Assembly: GCA_945957605.1 (NCBI GenBank)
Contig: CAMFLR010000002.1
Location: forward strand, 668,197 to 732,196
Origin: an uncultured Isosphaeraceae bacterium
GTDB lineage: Bacteria > Planctomycetota > Planctomycetia > Isosphaerales > Isosphaeraceae
Reading direction: 5' to 3'
Length of the DNA stretch: 64,000 nucleotides
A program made the translations under genes and the position numbers. Below the pieces are notes generated by a model. It ran no database searches. It had not been told where the DNA came from and saw only the letters and a program-made list of their open reading frames with translations. Of this stretch, positions 10,548 to 18,813 are shown in pieces (position 1 is the stretch's first letter; every line of letters begins with the position of its first letter).

Positions 10548-12314
10548 TCAGACGACTGCGGCGTCGAGTGATTCCACACCGACGCGATGGCAGAAGTCGC
10601 CAAACGCTTCGCCTTCGAGCCGTTCGGCCTTGTATCGCGTGAGCACGGGGACCAGCGTTTCGGCGAGCTGCTCGACCGGCACGTAATCCTTGTACTCGAT
10701 ATTCAACCGGTCGCCCTGAGTACGGCCGCCGAGGAAGATCGTGTACGTACCAGGGCCGGGCGTGCCGTCGGCATTCTTCCGCGCCGAACGTCCCACGAAG
10801 CCGATGTCCGAATTATACGGCCGAGCACAGCCATTCGGGCAGCCGGTCATGCGGACGGTGAACCGGTCCGACTCGAGCCCGAGCTTCTTCAGCTCGACCT
10901 CAAGCAGATCCATCACATCGGGCAGAGCACGCTCAGCTTCGGTAACGGCCAGGCCGCACGTCGGGAAGGCGACGCACGCCATCGACCAGCGGCGGACCGT
11001 CGAAACCTTCTCAACCTGCGCGACGCCATGCTTTTCGAGCAAGGCTTCGATCTCGGCCTTGTTCTTGGGATCGATGTCGGCGAGGAGCACCTTCTGCTGG
11101 CAGGTGAACCGGGCGGGTGTGCCGTACTTCGTGAAATACTCGCGGAGGCAGGTCATCAGGTTGAGGCTACCCTCATCCTTGATCCGGCCGTTCTCGATCG
11201 GAATACCAAGCCAGAGCTTGCCATCGCCCTGCTCGTTCCAGCCGAGGTGGTCGTCAACATCGCTCACTTCGACCGGCTTGGGATCGGCGATCGGCTTGCC
11301 GAGATACTCTTCGACCTTGGCGCGGAACGCTTCGATTCCCCAGTCGTGAATGATGTACTTCAAACGCGCCCGCTTGCGATCGGAGCGATTGCCGAAGTCG
11401 CGATAGACCTTGATCACCCCTTCGCCGATCGCGAGAATCTCTTCACGCGGCACGTAGCAGAGCGGTTTGCCGAGGTAGGGGAAGGTCTTATCGGCGCTTG
11501 GCGTGGTTCCCAGACCGCCGCCCACGAGCACGTTGTAACCGACGATTTCGCCGTTTTCGACGATCGCCAGGTACCCCAGGTCGTTTGCATGCACGTCGGT
11601 GCAATTGTCGTCCGGGAAGGCGAAGGCGGTTTTGAACTTGCGCGGGAGGTAGGTCTTGCCGTAGATCGGCTCGACGTCGTCATCGCCGGCCGTCTTCACC
11701 TTGGCCGCTTCGGGCTTGGGGAAAGTCGGGTTTGCGACCTTTTCGCCATCGAGCCAGACGTCGTAGTAGCCGGGCGAGCGTGGGGCGAAATGCGAGGCGA
11801 AACGATCGACATCGGCCTGCATCGCCGTGTGAATGCTGTCCTTGATCGGCGCTGGGCAGCAGAGCACGTTACGCTCGACGTCGCCGCAGGCCGCAAGCGT
11901 TGATAGCAGCGACTCGTTGATCGCCTTGATCGCAGTCGGCAAATCCGTCTTGAGCACGCCGTGAAGCTGTAGTTCCTGGCGGGTGGTGATTCGGAGGCTG
12001 CCATTGCCGATGGTGGTGGCGAGGTGGTCGTTCGCGAGATACTGCGCGGCCGTGCACTTTCCGCCCGGAATTCGCACGCGCACCATGAACGAGAAGGCTT
12101 TTTCTTTGCCTTCGCGCTTCATCTGGGTGCGGACGTCGCGGTCGTCTTGCTGGTACGAACCGTGAAACTTAAGAATCGTGGCGGCGTCTTCCGTGAAGTG
12201 CGTCGAGCCGTTGTGTGCCTCATCAGCAATGTGCTGATGGAGATAGTTGCTCGCTGTCTTGATCGACTCGACCTTGCTGAGCGGCTTATCGCTCCCCTGC
12301 CGTTCCAAACCCAT
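10548..12314 (-). CDS. cysI: Assimilatory sulfite reductase hemoprotein
   Basis: Reduces sulfite to sulfide for cysteine synthesis using a coupled siroheme and 4Fe-4S cluster. The cluster ligands are at residues 447, 453, 492 and 496 (CVAFPTC and TGCPNGC), with the same spacing as E. coli CysI. TTRQELQLHGV near residue 110 and the RxR-type siroheme/substrate basic region are present, and MVRVRIPGG marks the N-terminal ferredoxin-like repeat. I placed the start at the ATG at 12314 because GGGGGTGGAG lies just upstream; a GTG at 12356 would add 14 residues. The electron donor (NADPH flavoprotein or ferredoxin) cannot be read from the sequence and no cysJ is adjacent. Confidence 0.95.
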   Translation of the reverse strand: MGLERQGSDKPLSKVESIKTASNYLHQHIADEAHNGSTHFTEDAATILKFHGSYQQDDRDVRTQMKREGKEKAFSFMVRVRIPGGKCTAAQYLANDHLATTIGNGSLRITTRQELQLHGVLKTDLPTAIKAINESLLSTLAACGDVERNVLCCPAPIKDSIHTAMQADVDRFASHFAPRSPGYYDVWLDGEKVANPTFPKPEAAKVKTAGDDDVEPIYGKTYLPRKFKTAFAFPDDNCTDVHANDLGYLAIVENGEIVGYNVLVGGGLGTTPSADKTFPYLGKPLCYVPREEILAIGEGVIKVYRDFGNRSDRKRARLKYIIHDWGIEAFRAKVEEYLGKPIADPKPVEVSDVDDHLGWNEQGDGKLWLGIPIENGRIKDEGSLNLMTCLREYFTKYGTPARFTCQQKVLLADIDPKNKAEIEALLEKHGVAQVEKVSTVRRWSMACVAFPTCGLAVTEAERALPDVMDLLEVELKKLGLESDRFTVRMTGCPNGCARPYNSDIGFVGRSARKNADGTPGPGTYTIFLGGRTQGDRLNIEYKDYVPVEQLAETLVPVLTRYKAERLEGEAFGDFCHRVGVESLDAAVV

Positions 12315-12788
12315 CGCACTCCACCCCCTAAACCAGCGCGGCTTCATCGATCCCACGCCGGATCAGGTTAAAGTTCAGTATTTGCATAAAGATAGAGAAC
12401 AATCCTATCTTACCGCCCGGGCCACGCTGAATCAATCGAACCGGCGCGAACTCGTGCGACAACAATGGATTTCTACAGCCATTTACGGCCGTTTTTTGGG
12501 TGCCCCGGGTTCTCGAACCCGGGCGGCGCAGCCGCAAGAAGCGTCGGTTTGATCCGGTCAAACGAGAATGGGACTTTGTCGTCTGCGAGACTCTTGCCGC
12601 TGCGCGGCCCCGGATCGAGATCCGGGGCCACCCTCGCCATAAGCCGGACCAAACGGCCACATTCCAAACCAACCACCGAACCCGCGTGTCCAACAACCTG
12701 TCAACCGGGTGAAATCCTGTCCAAGTTTGCGCTGGAAAGATAGACTGAACGCAGATTGACCGACGCCAACCCAGCGAGGTCTGCTGCG
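12315..12788. other. Intergenic region holding a composite repeat
   Basis: This 474-base gap separates cysI (minus) from the gene at 12789 (plus). Its centre is a full copy of the two-hairpin repeat described at 12497-12633. The remaining flanks, 12315-12496 and 12634-12788, show no gene. GAGG at 12776-12779 is the ribosome binding site of the next gene. Confidence 0.6.
12497..12633 (+). repeat. Composite two-hairpin repeat, copy A
   Basis: The element starts TGGGTGCC and ends CCACCC. Its first hairpin is CCCGGGTTC / GAACCCGGG (12504-12512 with 12515-12523, loop TC), followed by GGCGGCGCAGCCGCAAGA. About 70 variable bases later comes CTTGCCGCTGCGC and the second hairpin GGCCCCGGATC / GATCCGGGGCC (12606-12616 with 12619-12629, loop GA). 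The same layout recurs at 17570 and 21895, with partial copies at 18243 and 62885. Confidence 0.8.
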
Positions 12789-13304
12789 ATGCCAGTGTAT
12801 CACCAGGAAGGGCCAAAATCGGCCCGAATGTACGAGGTGATTCTTCCCAAGAAGCTGGGCTATTTCGGCAAGGTGCAGGAGGTACTCGAAGACCTGTTCA
12901 ACGAGACGGCGATTCGCAAGATTCCCTTCGTAAAAAAGACGATTCGCGACCAGCGGAAAAAGGCTCGCGACTTCGACGAAGACGAGTGGATCAAAACCCT
13001 GTGTCGGGCGTCGCGAGGCTATTCGATCTACGAGATGGACGGCCGATACCTCTCGCCGACCGGCCCCATCGACGAACGCGTCCTGGTCATCCGCTTCATC
13101 TTTCACAACGAAGGGCGATTTGGCGGAACGGCGGATCTGGTGGCGGCATCGCTCGAAGTCGTTAATCACCTCGTTGCGCACCGGTTTGCCGAGGAGTTAG
13201 GCGTCGAGGAGGAAATCTGGTTCCTCGAATACCCGCAGATCAATCTGGCCATCTGGCGCAAGGAAACGAGTGATAACGACGCCGAATCATCGGCAAAACT
13301 CTGA
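12789..13304 (+). CDS. Conserved-looking hypothetical cytoplasmic protein
   Basis: The 171-residue protein starts at ATG 12789, with GAGG nine bases upstream; an upstream start at 12756 is possible but has no ribosome site. It is soluble and charged, opening with MPVYHQEGPKSARMYEVILP and carrying a Lys/Arg-rich stretch (FVKKTIRDQRKKARDF) near residue 60. The second half has aromatic and acidic residues (EEEIWFLEYPQINLAIWRK). No catalytic motif, signal peptide or membrane segment is visible and I do not recognise the family. It is followed 39 bases later by the DinB gene. Confidence 0.65.
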   Translation: MPVYHQEGPKSARMYEVILPKKLGYFGKVQEVLEDLFNETAIRKIPFVKKTIRDQRKKARDFDEDEWIKTLCRASRGYSIYEMDGRYLSPTGPIDERVLVIRFIFHNEGRFGGTADLVAASLEVVNHLVAHRFAEELGVEEEIWFLEYPQINLAIWRKETSDNDAESSAKL

Positions 13305-13343
13305 CGTTAAATAGATCCACATCCTCAAACGAAGGACCTGTTC

Positions 13344-13838
13344 ATGAGTGCAGCCGAGGTGATCGACAAGTACGAAAAAGGCTCCCGAATTCTCGCCCTG
13401 GCCATCGAAGGCGTCACCCCCGAGCAGGCCACGAAGCGCGTGTCGCCGGGCGAGTGGAGCATCGCCGAGTTGGTCGTCCACTTGCTCGATAGCGACCTCG
13501 TCGGCATCGACCGCATGAAGCGGGTGATTGCCGAGGAAAACCCGACGCTCATGGCCTACGACGAGAACGCCTGGAACGCCCGCCTCGACCCGAATTCGAT
13601 GCCGATCGACGAAGCTGTCGCCCTGTTCGCGGCCAATCGCAAGTGGATGACGCGCCTCCTCCGCAAATGCACCGACGCCGATTTCGCCCGCTTCGGCCAG
13701 CATTCCGAAACCGGTCAAAAAACACTGGCCCAACTGCTGGCAGGATACATCAGTCACCTCGACGGCCACTTGAAATACCTCTACGGCAAGCGCGGCACGC
13801 TTGGCACGTTCATCAGCCCGCGCTATTCAGGGGAGTGA
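13344..13838 (+). CDS. DinB-like four-helix bundle protein
   Basis: The 164-residue protein fits the DinB/YfiT metal-binding four-helix fold. The conserved elements are the early PGEWSIAELVVHLLDSD (first metal His, residue ~48) and the late YISHLDGHLKYLYG with two His residues four apart around residue 140. Members of this superfamily include thiol-dependent transferases and hydrolases; several bind nickel or zinc. The particular substrate here is unknown. The SUI1-like gene starts seven bases after the stop, so the two are likely cotranscribed. Confidence 0.8.
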   Translation: MSAAEVIDKYEKGSRILALAIEGVTPEQATKRVSPGEWSIAELVVHLLDSDLVGIDRMKRVIAEENPTLMAYDENAWNARLDPNSMPIDEAVALFAANRKWMTRLLRKCTDADFARFGQHSETGQKTLAQLLAGYISHLDGHLKYLYGKRGTLGTFISPRYSGE

Positions 13839-13845
13839 CGGAACG

Positions 13846-14199
13846 ATGTCACGCCTCTTCGCCGGCACCAAGTGGGACAGGCCGCCAACGTGCGACCGTT
13901 GCGGCAAGCTCGAATCGGAATGCACCTGCCCGCCGATCGTCCCCGAACCCGTACGCATTCCGCCCGAGAATCAGACTGCGCGACTCAAGCTGGAAAAACG
14001 TCCCAAGGGGAAGTCGGTCACGACGGTTTCCAACCTCGATCCCGAAGGCAACGACCTTGTTTCACTCACAGCCACACTCAAAACCAAGTGCGGCTCGGGT
14101 GGGACGCTCAAGGATGGGGTGATCGAGATTCAGGGCGATCATTTGACAACAGTGGAAAACGCGTTGAAGGGAATTGGGTACAAAACGAAACGCGGATAA
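13846..14199 (+). CDS. SUI1/YciH-type translation factor-like protein with N-terminal zinc knuckle
   Basis: A 117-residue protein. The C-terminal ~70 residues form the SUI1/eIF1 domain: LKLEKRPKGKSVTTVSNLDP, then LKTKCGSGGTLKDGVIEIQG and the closing helix ending in GYKTKRG. Bacterial relatives (YciH) bind the 30S subunit and affect start-site fidelity. The N-terminus has CDRCGKLESECTCPP, a Cys-x2-Cys-x6-Cys-x-Cys arrangement that could bind zinc and is an addition relative to E. coli YciH. The ATG at 13846 is preceded by GGGGAG. Confidence 0.9.
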   Translation: MSRLFAGTKWDRPPTCDRCGKLESECTCPPIVPEPVRIPPENQTARLKLEKRPKGKSVTTVSNLDPEGNDLVSLTATLKTKCGSGGTLKDGVIEIQGDHLTTVENALKGIGYKTKRG

Positions 14200-14256
14200 T
14201 GTTTCGCAGCCCTGGTCCGCGCCCCTCTCCATCCGCTTCGAGACCGCCGCCGCCCT

Positions 14257-14310
14257 CGCTCCGATGCTCCGCGTCGGAGCGCATCTTCAGCCGCTCTGCG
14301 GCTGTATTTC
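14257..14310. terminator. Twin hairpins between convergent genes
   Basis: CGCTCCGA (14257-14264) pairs with TCGGAGCG (14274-14281); CAGCCGC (14288-14294) pairs with GCGGCTG (14298-14304), loop TCT, followed by TATTTC. They lie between the SUI1-like gene (plus) and the PEP-CTERM gene (minus) and are the best candidate for a shared terminator. The first stem may also be a short interspersed repeat. Confidence 0.5.
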
Positions 14311-14390
14311 TGCCCGCAACCATGCGACGTCAGACCGATCCCGTGCATGCCCTAACGCGAATCGCCTTGGGGTCGACGTCCACAAAAAAA

Positions 14391-15584
14391 TCAGCGGGAT
14401 GTGGCGGGCGATATGGACAAACCGCGTCGTACACGCAGATAGCCGAACACGGCGACGCAGCCGAAAACCAGCCAGGTCGAAGGTTCGGGAACAGACGCTG
14501 GCGATGGATTCAGCAAATAGATGTGCGATTTCCCATCCGCGTCGTCGGTGCCAAACGCCAGGATCTGGCCGGAATTGTTGATGGCTGCCGCATCAAAGAG
14601 GTTGAGCTTGCTTGAACTCGGAATCAGGTCGTTAACATCGGCAATCGTGTTGTTCATGAGAATCAACGCATCACCGCCGCGCCTGCCATATGTAAAGACA
14701 TTGTATTGGTGCCCAACCACAACGCCGGCATCGTTCAAGCCCATAGCCGAAAAGATCGAACCCATAGGAATAGAACTAAGCGGAAGCAGTGTTGAAGTCG
14801 ACTTGTTGTATTGACCGTCAAGGCTGTTATAAACTTGACTGCCGTTGATGAAACTCCCCTTGTTATTAAACGCCGTGGTGACATGCTCTTGATCTAGGAC
14901 TTGAGACGGTCCTTGAAGCGATATTCCATTCTGACCGCTGCTGTGTGCAAAAGACTGATAGACGATTCCAAAGGGTGTTGTAGACTCCGCAAGTCCGGCA
15001 ATCTGGCCGCTCGGTCCCACTGCCGTCACACCAAGGCTGGTATATCCTGAAGCGATCGTCTCGCGGGTTCCGTCAGCGCGGAGGACGGAAAGAGAAGTTT
15101 GGGCTGGACCACCAGCAGACGTCGTTACATAAACGTTGCCGGTATTGTCGATACCAACAGGGGTGTCATTCGCGGTAAGGCCACCAATGGCGTGGGTTGA
15201 ACCATCGGCCTCGCGAAAAACATAACCTTGGGGCTGTGAATTCGCCGAGTCGCCGTTCAGGCGCTCGACCATCTGGCCGCTGGCATTCGTGTACATGAAC
15301 GTCACGCCGGAGCCAAAATTAGTCGTGCTGCCATTGGAATAGATGAATTGATCGCGCCCCGAGCCGTCTGACGTAACAGTGGTGCCTATAACTTGGCCAA
15401 GGTCGTTCAGCGCGTAGTAATCTCGGCCTTGACTTGAGGAATCGTATCCCCCGACCCCCAAATCCGTGACCGAATACATCGGCGCGGCCTCACTCGGGCG
15501 GGCTGGAATCAAGCAAATCATCGTCATCGAAAAAACAACGAAACAGGCAGAGCGACACAAATCGCACAGGGTGTGAAACCTCAT
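14391..15584 (-). CDS. PEP-CTERM protein with HAF-like repeats
   Basis: A 397-residue exported protein. Signal peptide residues 10-33 include VVFSMTMICLIPARPSEAA. The body repeats a motif of the form (A/G)xNDxGxVxG: ALNDLGQVIG near residue 58, GLNDAGVVVG near 292 and AINNSGQILA near 342, resembling the HAF extracellular beta-propeller-like repeat family. The C-terminus VPEPSTWLVFGCVAVFGYL plus RVRRG is a PEP-CTERM anchor for exosortase processing. No enzymatic motif is apparent. A good promoter lies 60-90 bases upstream. Confidence 0.85.
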   Translation of the reverse strand: MRFHTLCDLCRSACFVVFSMTMICLIPARPSEAAPMYSVTDLGVGGYDSSSQGRDYYALNDLGQVIGTTVTSDGSGRDQFIYSNGSTTNFGSGVTFMYTNASGQMVERLNGDSANSQPQGYVFREADGSTHAIGGLTANDTPVGIDNTGNVYVTTSAGGPAQTSLSVLRADGTRETIASGYTSLGVTAVGPSGQIAGLAESTTPFGIVYQSFAHSSGQNGISLQGPSQVLDQEHVTTAFNNKGSFINGSQVYNSLDGQYNKSTSTLLPLSSIPMGSIFSAMGLNDAGVVVGHQYNVFTYGRRGGDALILMNNTIADVNDLIPSSSKLNLFDAAAINNSGQILAFGTDDADGKSHIYLLNPSPASVPEPSTWLVFGCVAVFGYLRVRRGLSISPATSR

Positions 15585-15645
15585 GTTTCAGTCTCTTGCA
15601 CAGAATGACGGAGGATGCTTCCCTGATCCCATGAATGCAACAGGT

Positions 15646-15674
15646 TTTCTATGGCCTCATTTAAAAAGTGTCAA
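15646..15674 (-). promoter_or_regulatory. Sigma-70-type promoter of the PEP-CTERM gene
   Basis: On the minus strand TTGACA (15674-15669) is followed after 17 bases by TAGAAA (15651-15646). Transcription would start near 15639, giving a leader of about 55 bases before the start codon at 15584. Confidence 0.55.
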
Positions 15675-15772
15675 GTCCTTTATCAATACGACAACAGTCT
15701 GATCAGTGGTTTAGACGAGGCTGTATAGGCGTACAACCCGTCGCGTCAACCATTGATTCTCGCGCCGGTCTG

Positions 15773-16378
15773 TCACTCCGGCTCCAAGAACGCCCGAATA
15801 CAAATCTGCGACCATGTTTCAAACTCTTCAAGATACATCGGCAATTCCGAAACCCGCAAAAACTCGGGATCGGCCAACCCCTCTTCGCGCGGAGTTACCG
15901 CCGGTCGATTCAATTCATACACATGCACCACACCGAGATGCACCTGTCCGACTGGGTTACTGTCGTCGTTGATCAGCCCAACGCGTTTGATCGTCCCTTC
16001 GGCGTGAATCGTCACTTCTTCATCCAACTCGCGACGCAACGCCAACTCGTACGCGGCGAGCGTGCTCTGACCGTCAGCATCTTCCTCGGCGACGTGCCCG
16101 CCAACTCCCAGCGATCGCAGCGCGTGTAACCGTGCCTCGCCCTGAGACTTCCCACGGCGATAGGTGAAAATCGACTCCCCCGAGCGGAAGATCACGTAGG
16201 GGATGATTTGCTTGAAGCCAGGATCGTCTTCAACATCGCGCCGGGCTTGAAAGCTGGCGTGTTCGGGGGTGAGAAGGGCCTTCAAATAGCGGTCGGCGTC
16301 GGCCGAAAATCCCTGGAATCGCCCGAGCTTGTCGAACTCGATACTCGGCACTACCAGAACGCGTTCATCAAGCCCCAC
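15773..16378 (-). CDS. Nudix-like phosphoesterase
   Basis: This 201-residue protein has a Nudix-type core: SLGVGGHVAEEDADG followed by AAYELALRRELDEEVTI, in which the REL-DEE helix supplies metal ligands. The glycine-loop part is longer than the canonical box, as in the MutT-related predicted phosphoesterases typified by COG4112. Conserved flanks include YVIFRSGESIFTYRRG and HLGVVHVYEL. The substrate is unknown; the family probably hydrolyses a nucleoside diphosphate derivative. It lies 79 bases after the racemase-like gene on the same strand. Confidence 0.8.
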   Translation of the reverse strand: MGLDERVLVVPSIEFDKLGRFQGFSADADRYLKALLTPEHASFQARRDVEDDPGFKQIIPYVIFRSGESIFTYRRGKSQGEARLHALRSLGVGGHVAEEDADGQSTLAAYELALRRELDEEVTIHAEGTIKRVGLINDDSNPVGQVHLGVVHVYELNRPAVTPREEGLADPEFLRVSELPMYLEEFETWSQICIRAFLEPE

Positions 16379-16457
16379 GGCGCATCCCCTTTCCCGTCGG
16401 TCGCAATTTCAACTCCGCCAGCGTAGGCACTTCGCAACCGCGATGCAATCCCGAGCG

Positions 16458-17534
16458 TCAAACCTCGAATCGCGCCACTGCCGCTTCGTCCCACTCAACG
16501 CCTGTTCCAATCACATTCGTCACATCCGTCATCCCTTGCGCGATACGCAGTGGATTCTTCAGCACGGGATTCCACCAGTCGATGTACTCGAGCCAGTGGG
16601 CCGTTGGCGTGACGCAAAGCAGTTGTGCGCTGATTTCCGGGAAAATGTGGCTCGACATGCGAACGCCCTTCGACTCCGCGAGCGCCGCCGCTCGAAGCCA
16701 GGCCGTCACGCCGCCAATTTTCATCACGTCGGGCATGATCAGGTCGGAGGCCTCGGCGTCGAGTGCATGCCGCAGATCGAGCACGCCCCACCAATTCTCG
16801 CCGCTCTGAACCAAGGTACGAGCCGCTCGCGCCACCGCGGCGCTTCCTTCGTAATCGTGAGCCAGCGTCGGTTCCTCAACCCACGCCAGTCCCTCGTCGT
16901 CGAGAACTCGCAGGCGTTCAATCGCATCGACGGGCGTGAGCGACTGGTTGTAGTCGACCATCAATGTCACGTCATCACCAACCGCCTTGCGCATTGCACG
17001 GACAACAGCAACATCCTCCTGAACGGTCGGATAACCGATTTTCGCCTTTACGCCTTTGAAGCCCCGCTCAACCCACCCGCTCGCAGCGCGGGCAGAACCT
17101 TCGGCACCATCGAAGCCAACTCCGGCATACGCGGGAATTGGCTTTTCGACACCCCCGAGTAGCCGCACAAGCGACTTGTTCATCTGCCGTGAAAAAGCGT
17201 CCCACACAGCCATGTCGATCGCGGCAATTGCGATTCCCACTAAGCCCTGTGTTCCGAGAAGACGAAAACGCTTCGATAGCTTCGCCTCGATCTCGAACGG
17301 CGCCAGCGCATCGTCGCGAATCAGATCCGCCATGTTGCGGATGAGTTCGCCTGTCGCCCGAAGTGCCGCCGGCGTGTAGGTGAAAACCATGCTGTGGCCG
17401 ACGACGCCAGAGTCAGTTTGAAGGTCGATAAGCACCAGCGGAGATTCGGCGACGATTCCGCCCGCAGTTCGGTGAGGATGCGTCATTGCAACGCGAACCG
17501 TACGGACTGTCAGACCAGTGATTTTGGACATCAT
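16458..17534 (-). CDS. Mandelate racemase-type enolase superfamily enzyme
   Basis: This 358-residue protein matches mandelate racemase almost residue for residue. The catalytic KxK is at Lys163/Lys165 (GVKAKIGYP), the metal ligands are Asp194 (MVDYNQS), Glu220 (WVEEPT) and Glu246 (SGENWWG), the Asp-His dyad is Asp269 (MPDVMKIGG) and His296 (SSHIFPE), and Glu316 (HWLEYID) completes the site. Each position is one less than in the Pseudomonas putida enzyme, from memory. The reaction is abstraction of the proton alpha to a carboxylate, so a racemase or dehydratase of a 2-hydroxy acid is expected. No mandelate pathway genes are adjacent, so the natural substrate is open. Confidence 0.9.
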   Translation of the reverse strand: MMSKITGLTVRTVRVAMTHPHRTAGGIVAESPLVLIDLQTDSGVVGHSMVFTYTPAALRATGELIRNMADLIRDDALAPFEIEAKLSKRFRLLGTQGLVGIAIAAIDMAVWDAFSRQMNKSLVRLLGGVEKPIPAYAGVGFDGAEGSARAASGWVERGFKGVKAKIGYPTVQEDVAVVRAMRKAVGDDVTLMVDYNQSLTPVDAIERLRVLDDEGLAWVEEPTLAHDYEGSAAVARAARTLVQSGENWWGVLDLRHALDAEASDLIMPDVMKIGGVTAWLRAAALAESKGVRMSSHIFPEISAQLLCVTPTAHWLEYIDWWNPVLKNPLRIAQGMTDVTNVIGTGVEWDEAAVARFEV

Positions 17535-17569
17535 TCACAACTCTCGGTATTCAAGTGGATGCGGTGCAC

Positions 17570-17696
17570 TGGGTAGCCCAGCTTCCCGCAGCCGCAAGAG
17601 GTGTCAGTTTTGATATAACCCTGAAAAATAAGCCGGCGGCGAAGCATTGAACATCTTGCCGCGTCGCGTCCCCGAATCAAGATCCAGGTCCACGCG
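17570..17696 (+). repeat. Composite two-hairpin repeat, copy B (degraded)
   Basis: TGGGTAGCCCAGCTTC is followed directly by CCGCAGCCGCAAGAGGTGTC, so the right half of the first stem has been lost. The middle, with GTCAGTTTTGATATAACCCT, matches copy C. The second hairpin survives as CCCCGAATC AA GATCCAGG with several mismatches, then TCCACGC. It lies between the racemase gene and the small membrane gene on the plus strand. Confidence 0.65.
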
Positions 17697-17803
17697 CCGT
17701 TGCTCGACACCGGCACCCTTTTCGTTTGCCTACGTGCCAAGTGTATCTTAGAGGGATGGTTTATCGTCGGTTTTCCGGTTCTGTTTACTTATCGGGCAGT
17801 CCC

Positions 17804-18241
17804 ATGGGTCTTCGCCGAAACCGAATCGGAACCCTGATGGGTGTAGTCGCGATTGTCGCGCTTTTGGTTTGGGGAGCGACGCTCTGGCAACGCTCGGCGA
17901 GATTCGCGCGGGAAGCTCATAGCCATGCGGACATGCTAATTGGGCACGAGATAAACCTTGACCGCATTGATTTTGACGGACACTCGGTCGACTCCGAACG
18001 TCGGACAATGCTTACTGAATACGAGGTGCGAGAACGAGCCTTCATGATTCAACTGATTGAATACGAGTTGATGCTTGTGAACAAATACCGATTCGCCGCC
18101 AGATTTCCCTGGGTTACTCCAGAACCAGATCCACCTCCGCCAGTTCCCCCGTCGACGATGCGGCGAAAGGTTCCAAACGCAGGAGACAGAGTCTTCAGTT
18201 CAAGTGCGAACCAGAAGAACACGTTCCAATCGAATCATTAA
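17804..18241 (+). CDS. Hypothetical single-pass membrane protein
   Basis: About 145 residues. It opens MGLRRNRIGTLMGVVAIVAL, a positively charged start and one membrane helix, typical of small planctomycete inner-membrane proteins with an RxRxxTLM opening. The rest is soluble: an Arg/Glu-rich helical portion with paired YE(V/L)R-type segments, then a proline run (PEPDPPPPVPPS) and a disordered tail. Starts further upstream (17756 ATG, 17726 TTG) would add up to 26 residues. No function can be assigned. Confidence 0.55.
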   Translation: MGLRRNRIGTLMGVVAIVALLVWGATLWQRSARFAREAHSHADMLIGHEINLDRIDFDGHSVDSERRTMLTEYEVRERAFMIQLIEYELMLVNKYRFAARFPWVTPEPDPPPPVPPSTMRRKVPNAGDRVFSSSANQKNTFQSNH

Positions 18242-18242
18242 C

Positions 18243-18287
18243 TCGCCGCTTTGCGTCGCCGGCTCAAGATCCGGGTCCACCCACCAA
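18243..18287 (+). repeat. Composite repeat, copy D (second half only)
   Basis: CGCCGCTTTGCGTCGCCGGC followed by TCAAGATCCGGGTCCACCC matches the right-hand end of the two-hairpin repeat, with the left arm of its stem damaged. The first hairpin is missing. It starts immediately after the stop of the preceding gene. Confidence 0.5.
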
Positions 18288-18384
18288 ACTCAAACCGGCT
18301 TCCCACGTCAGTGAACGTAGATCGCATCATTATTGCCTGCTACGATGAACAAAACGATCATGAAACAAGCGGCGAATTCCAATC

Positions 18385-18756
18385 ATGTCAGACACGCCCA
18401 AAACAGCGAGGCCTGAGAATAACTACTATCTGTTCCTGCTGCAGTTGGTCGTCGCCTTTGCATTCGCGGCTGCACTCGTTAAGGGCTTTGACTCTGCCAA
18501 AATCCTTGTTATTTGCGCGCTTATCGTTGTGATCGCGCTTGGCTTGAAGTTAGTCGGTCTCCGCAAGCCACTTTGGGTATTCGACGCGATTTTTATCATG
18601 GATTACGCTGGCGGGAGTCGGACCTATCGCGAAATCGCTTGTTGTATCGCAATGGTCTTCATTGTTGATAACTTGTTGGCAAGGTTTCTGATATTCTTGA
18701 ATCAACGGTACATTGCCCAAAACAAAGAGAAATCTGTACCAGAAGTCAAAGTTTGA
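18385..18756 (+). CDS. Hypothetical three-helix membrane protein
   Basis: A 123-residue protein with an N-terminal polar stretch and three predicted membrane segments: LLQLVVAFAFAAALVKGF at ~18-35, ILVICALIVVIALGLKLVGL at ~41-60, and IACCIAMVFIVDNLLARFLI at ~83-102. The C-terminal tail is Lys/Glu-rich. No family is recognised. Its GC content is lower than that of the neighbours and it ends 57 bases from the oppositely oriented ABC transporter gene. Confidence 0.6.
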   Translation: MSDTPKTARPENNYYLFLLQLVVAFAFAAALVKGFDSAKILVICALIVVIALGLKLVGLRKPLWVFDAIFIMDYAGGSRTYREIACCIAMVFIVDNLLARFLIFLNQRYIAQNKEKSVPEVKV

Positions 18757-18813
18757 TTGCTCAAGCAAAACCACATTTAAGCTTGCTGAACCGGATTGTG
18801 GACGCGAATCGAC

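Noticed and set aside
9365..10603. Minus-strand frame of ~410 residues opposite the PEP-CTERM gene
   Set aside because: It is Arg/Val-rich with no motif and crosses the perfect terminator at 10491-10530 and the end of cysI.
14257..14310. tRNA-like fold in the SUI1 to PEP-CTERM gap
   Set aside because: Two adjacent hairpins resemble tRNA arms, but there is no acceptor stem, T-loop or anticodon arrangement.
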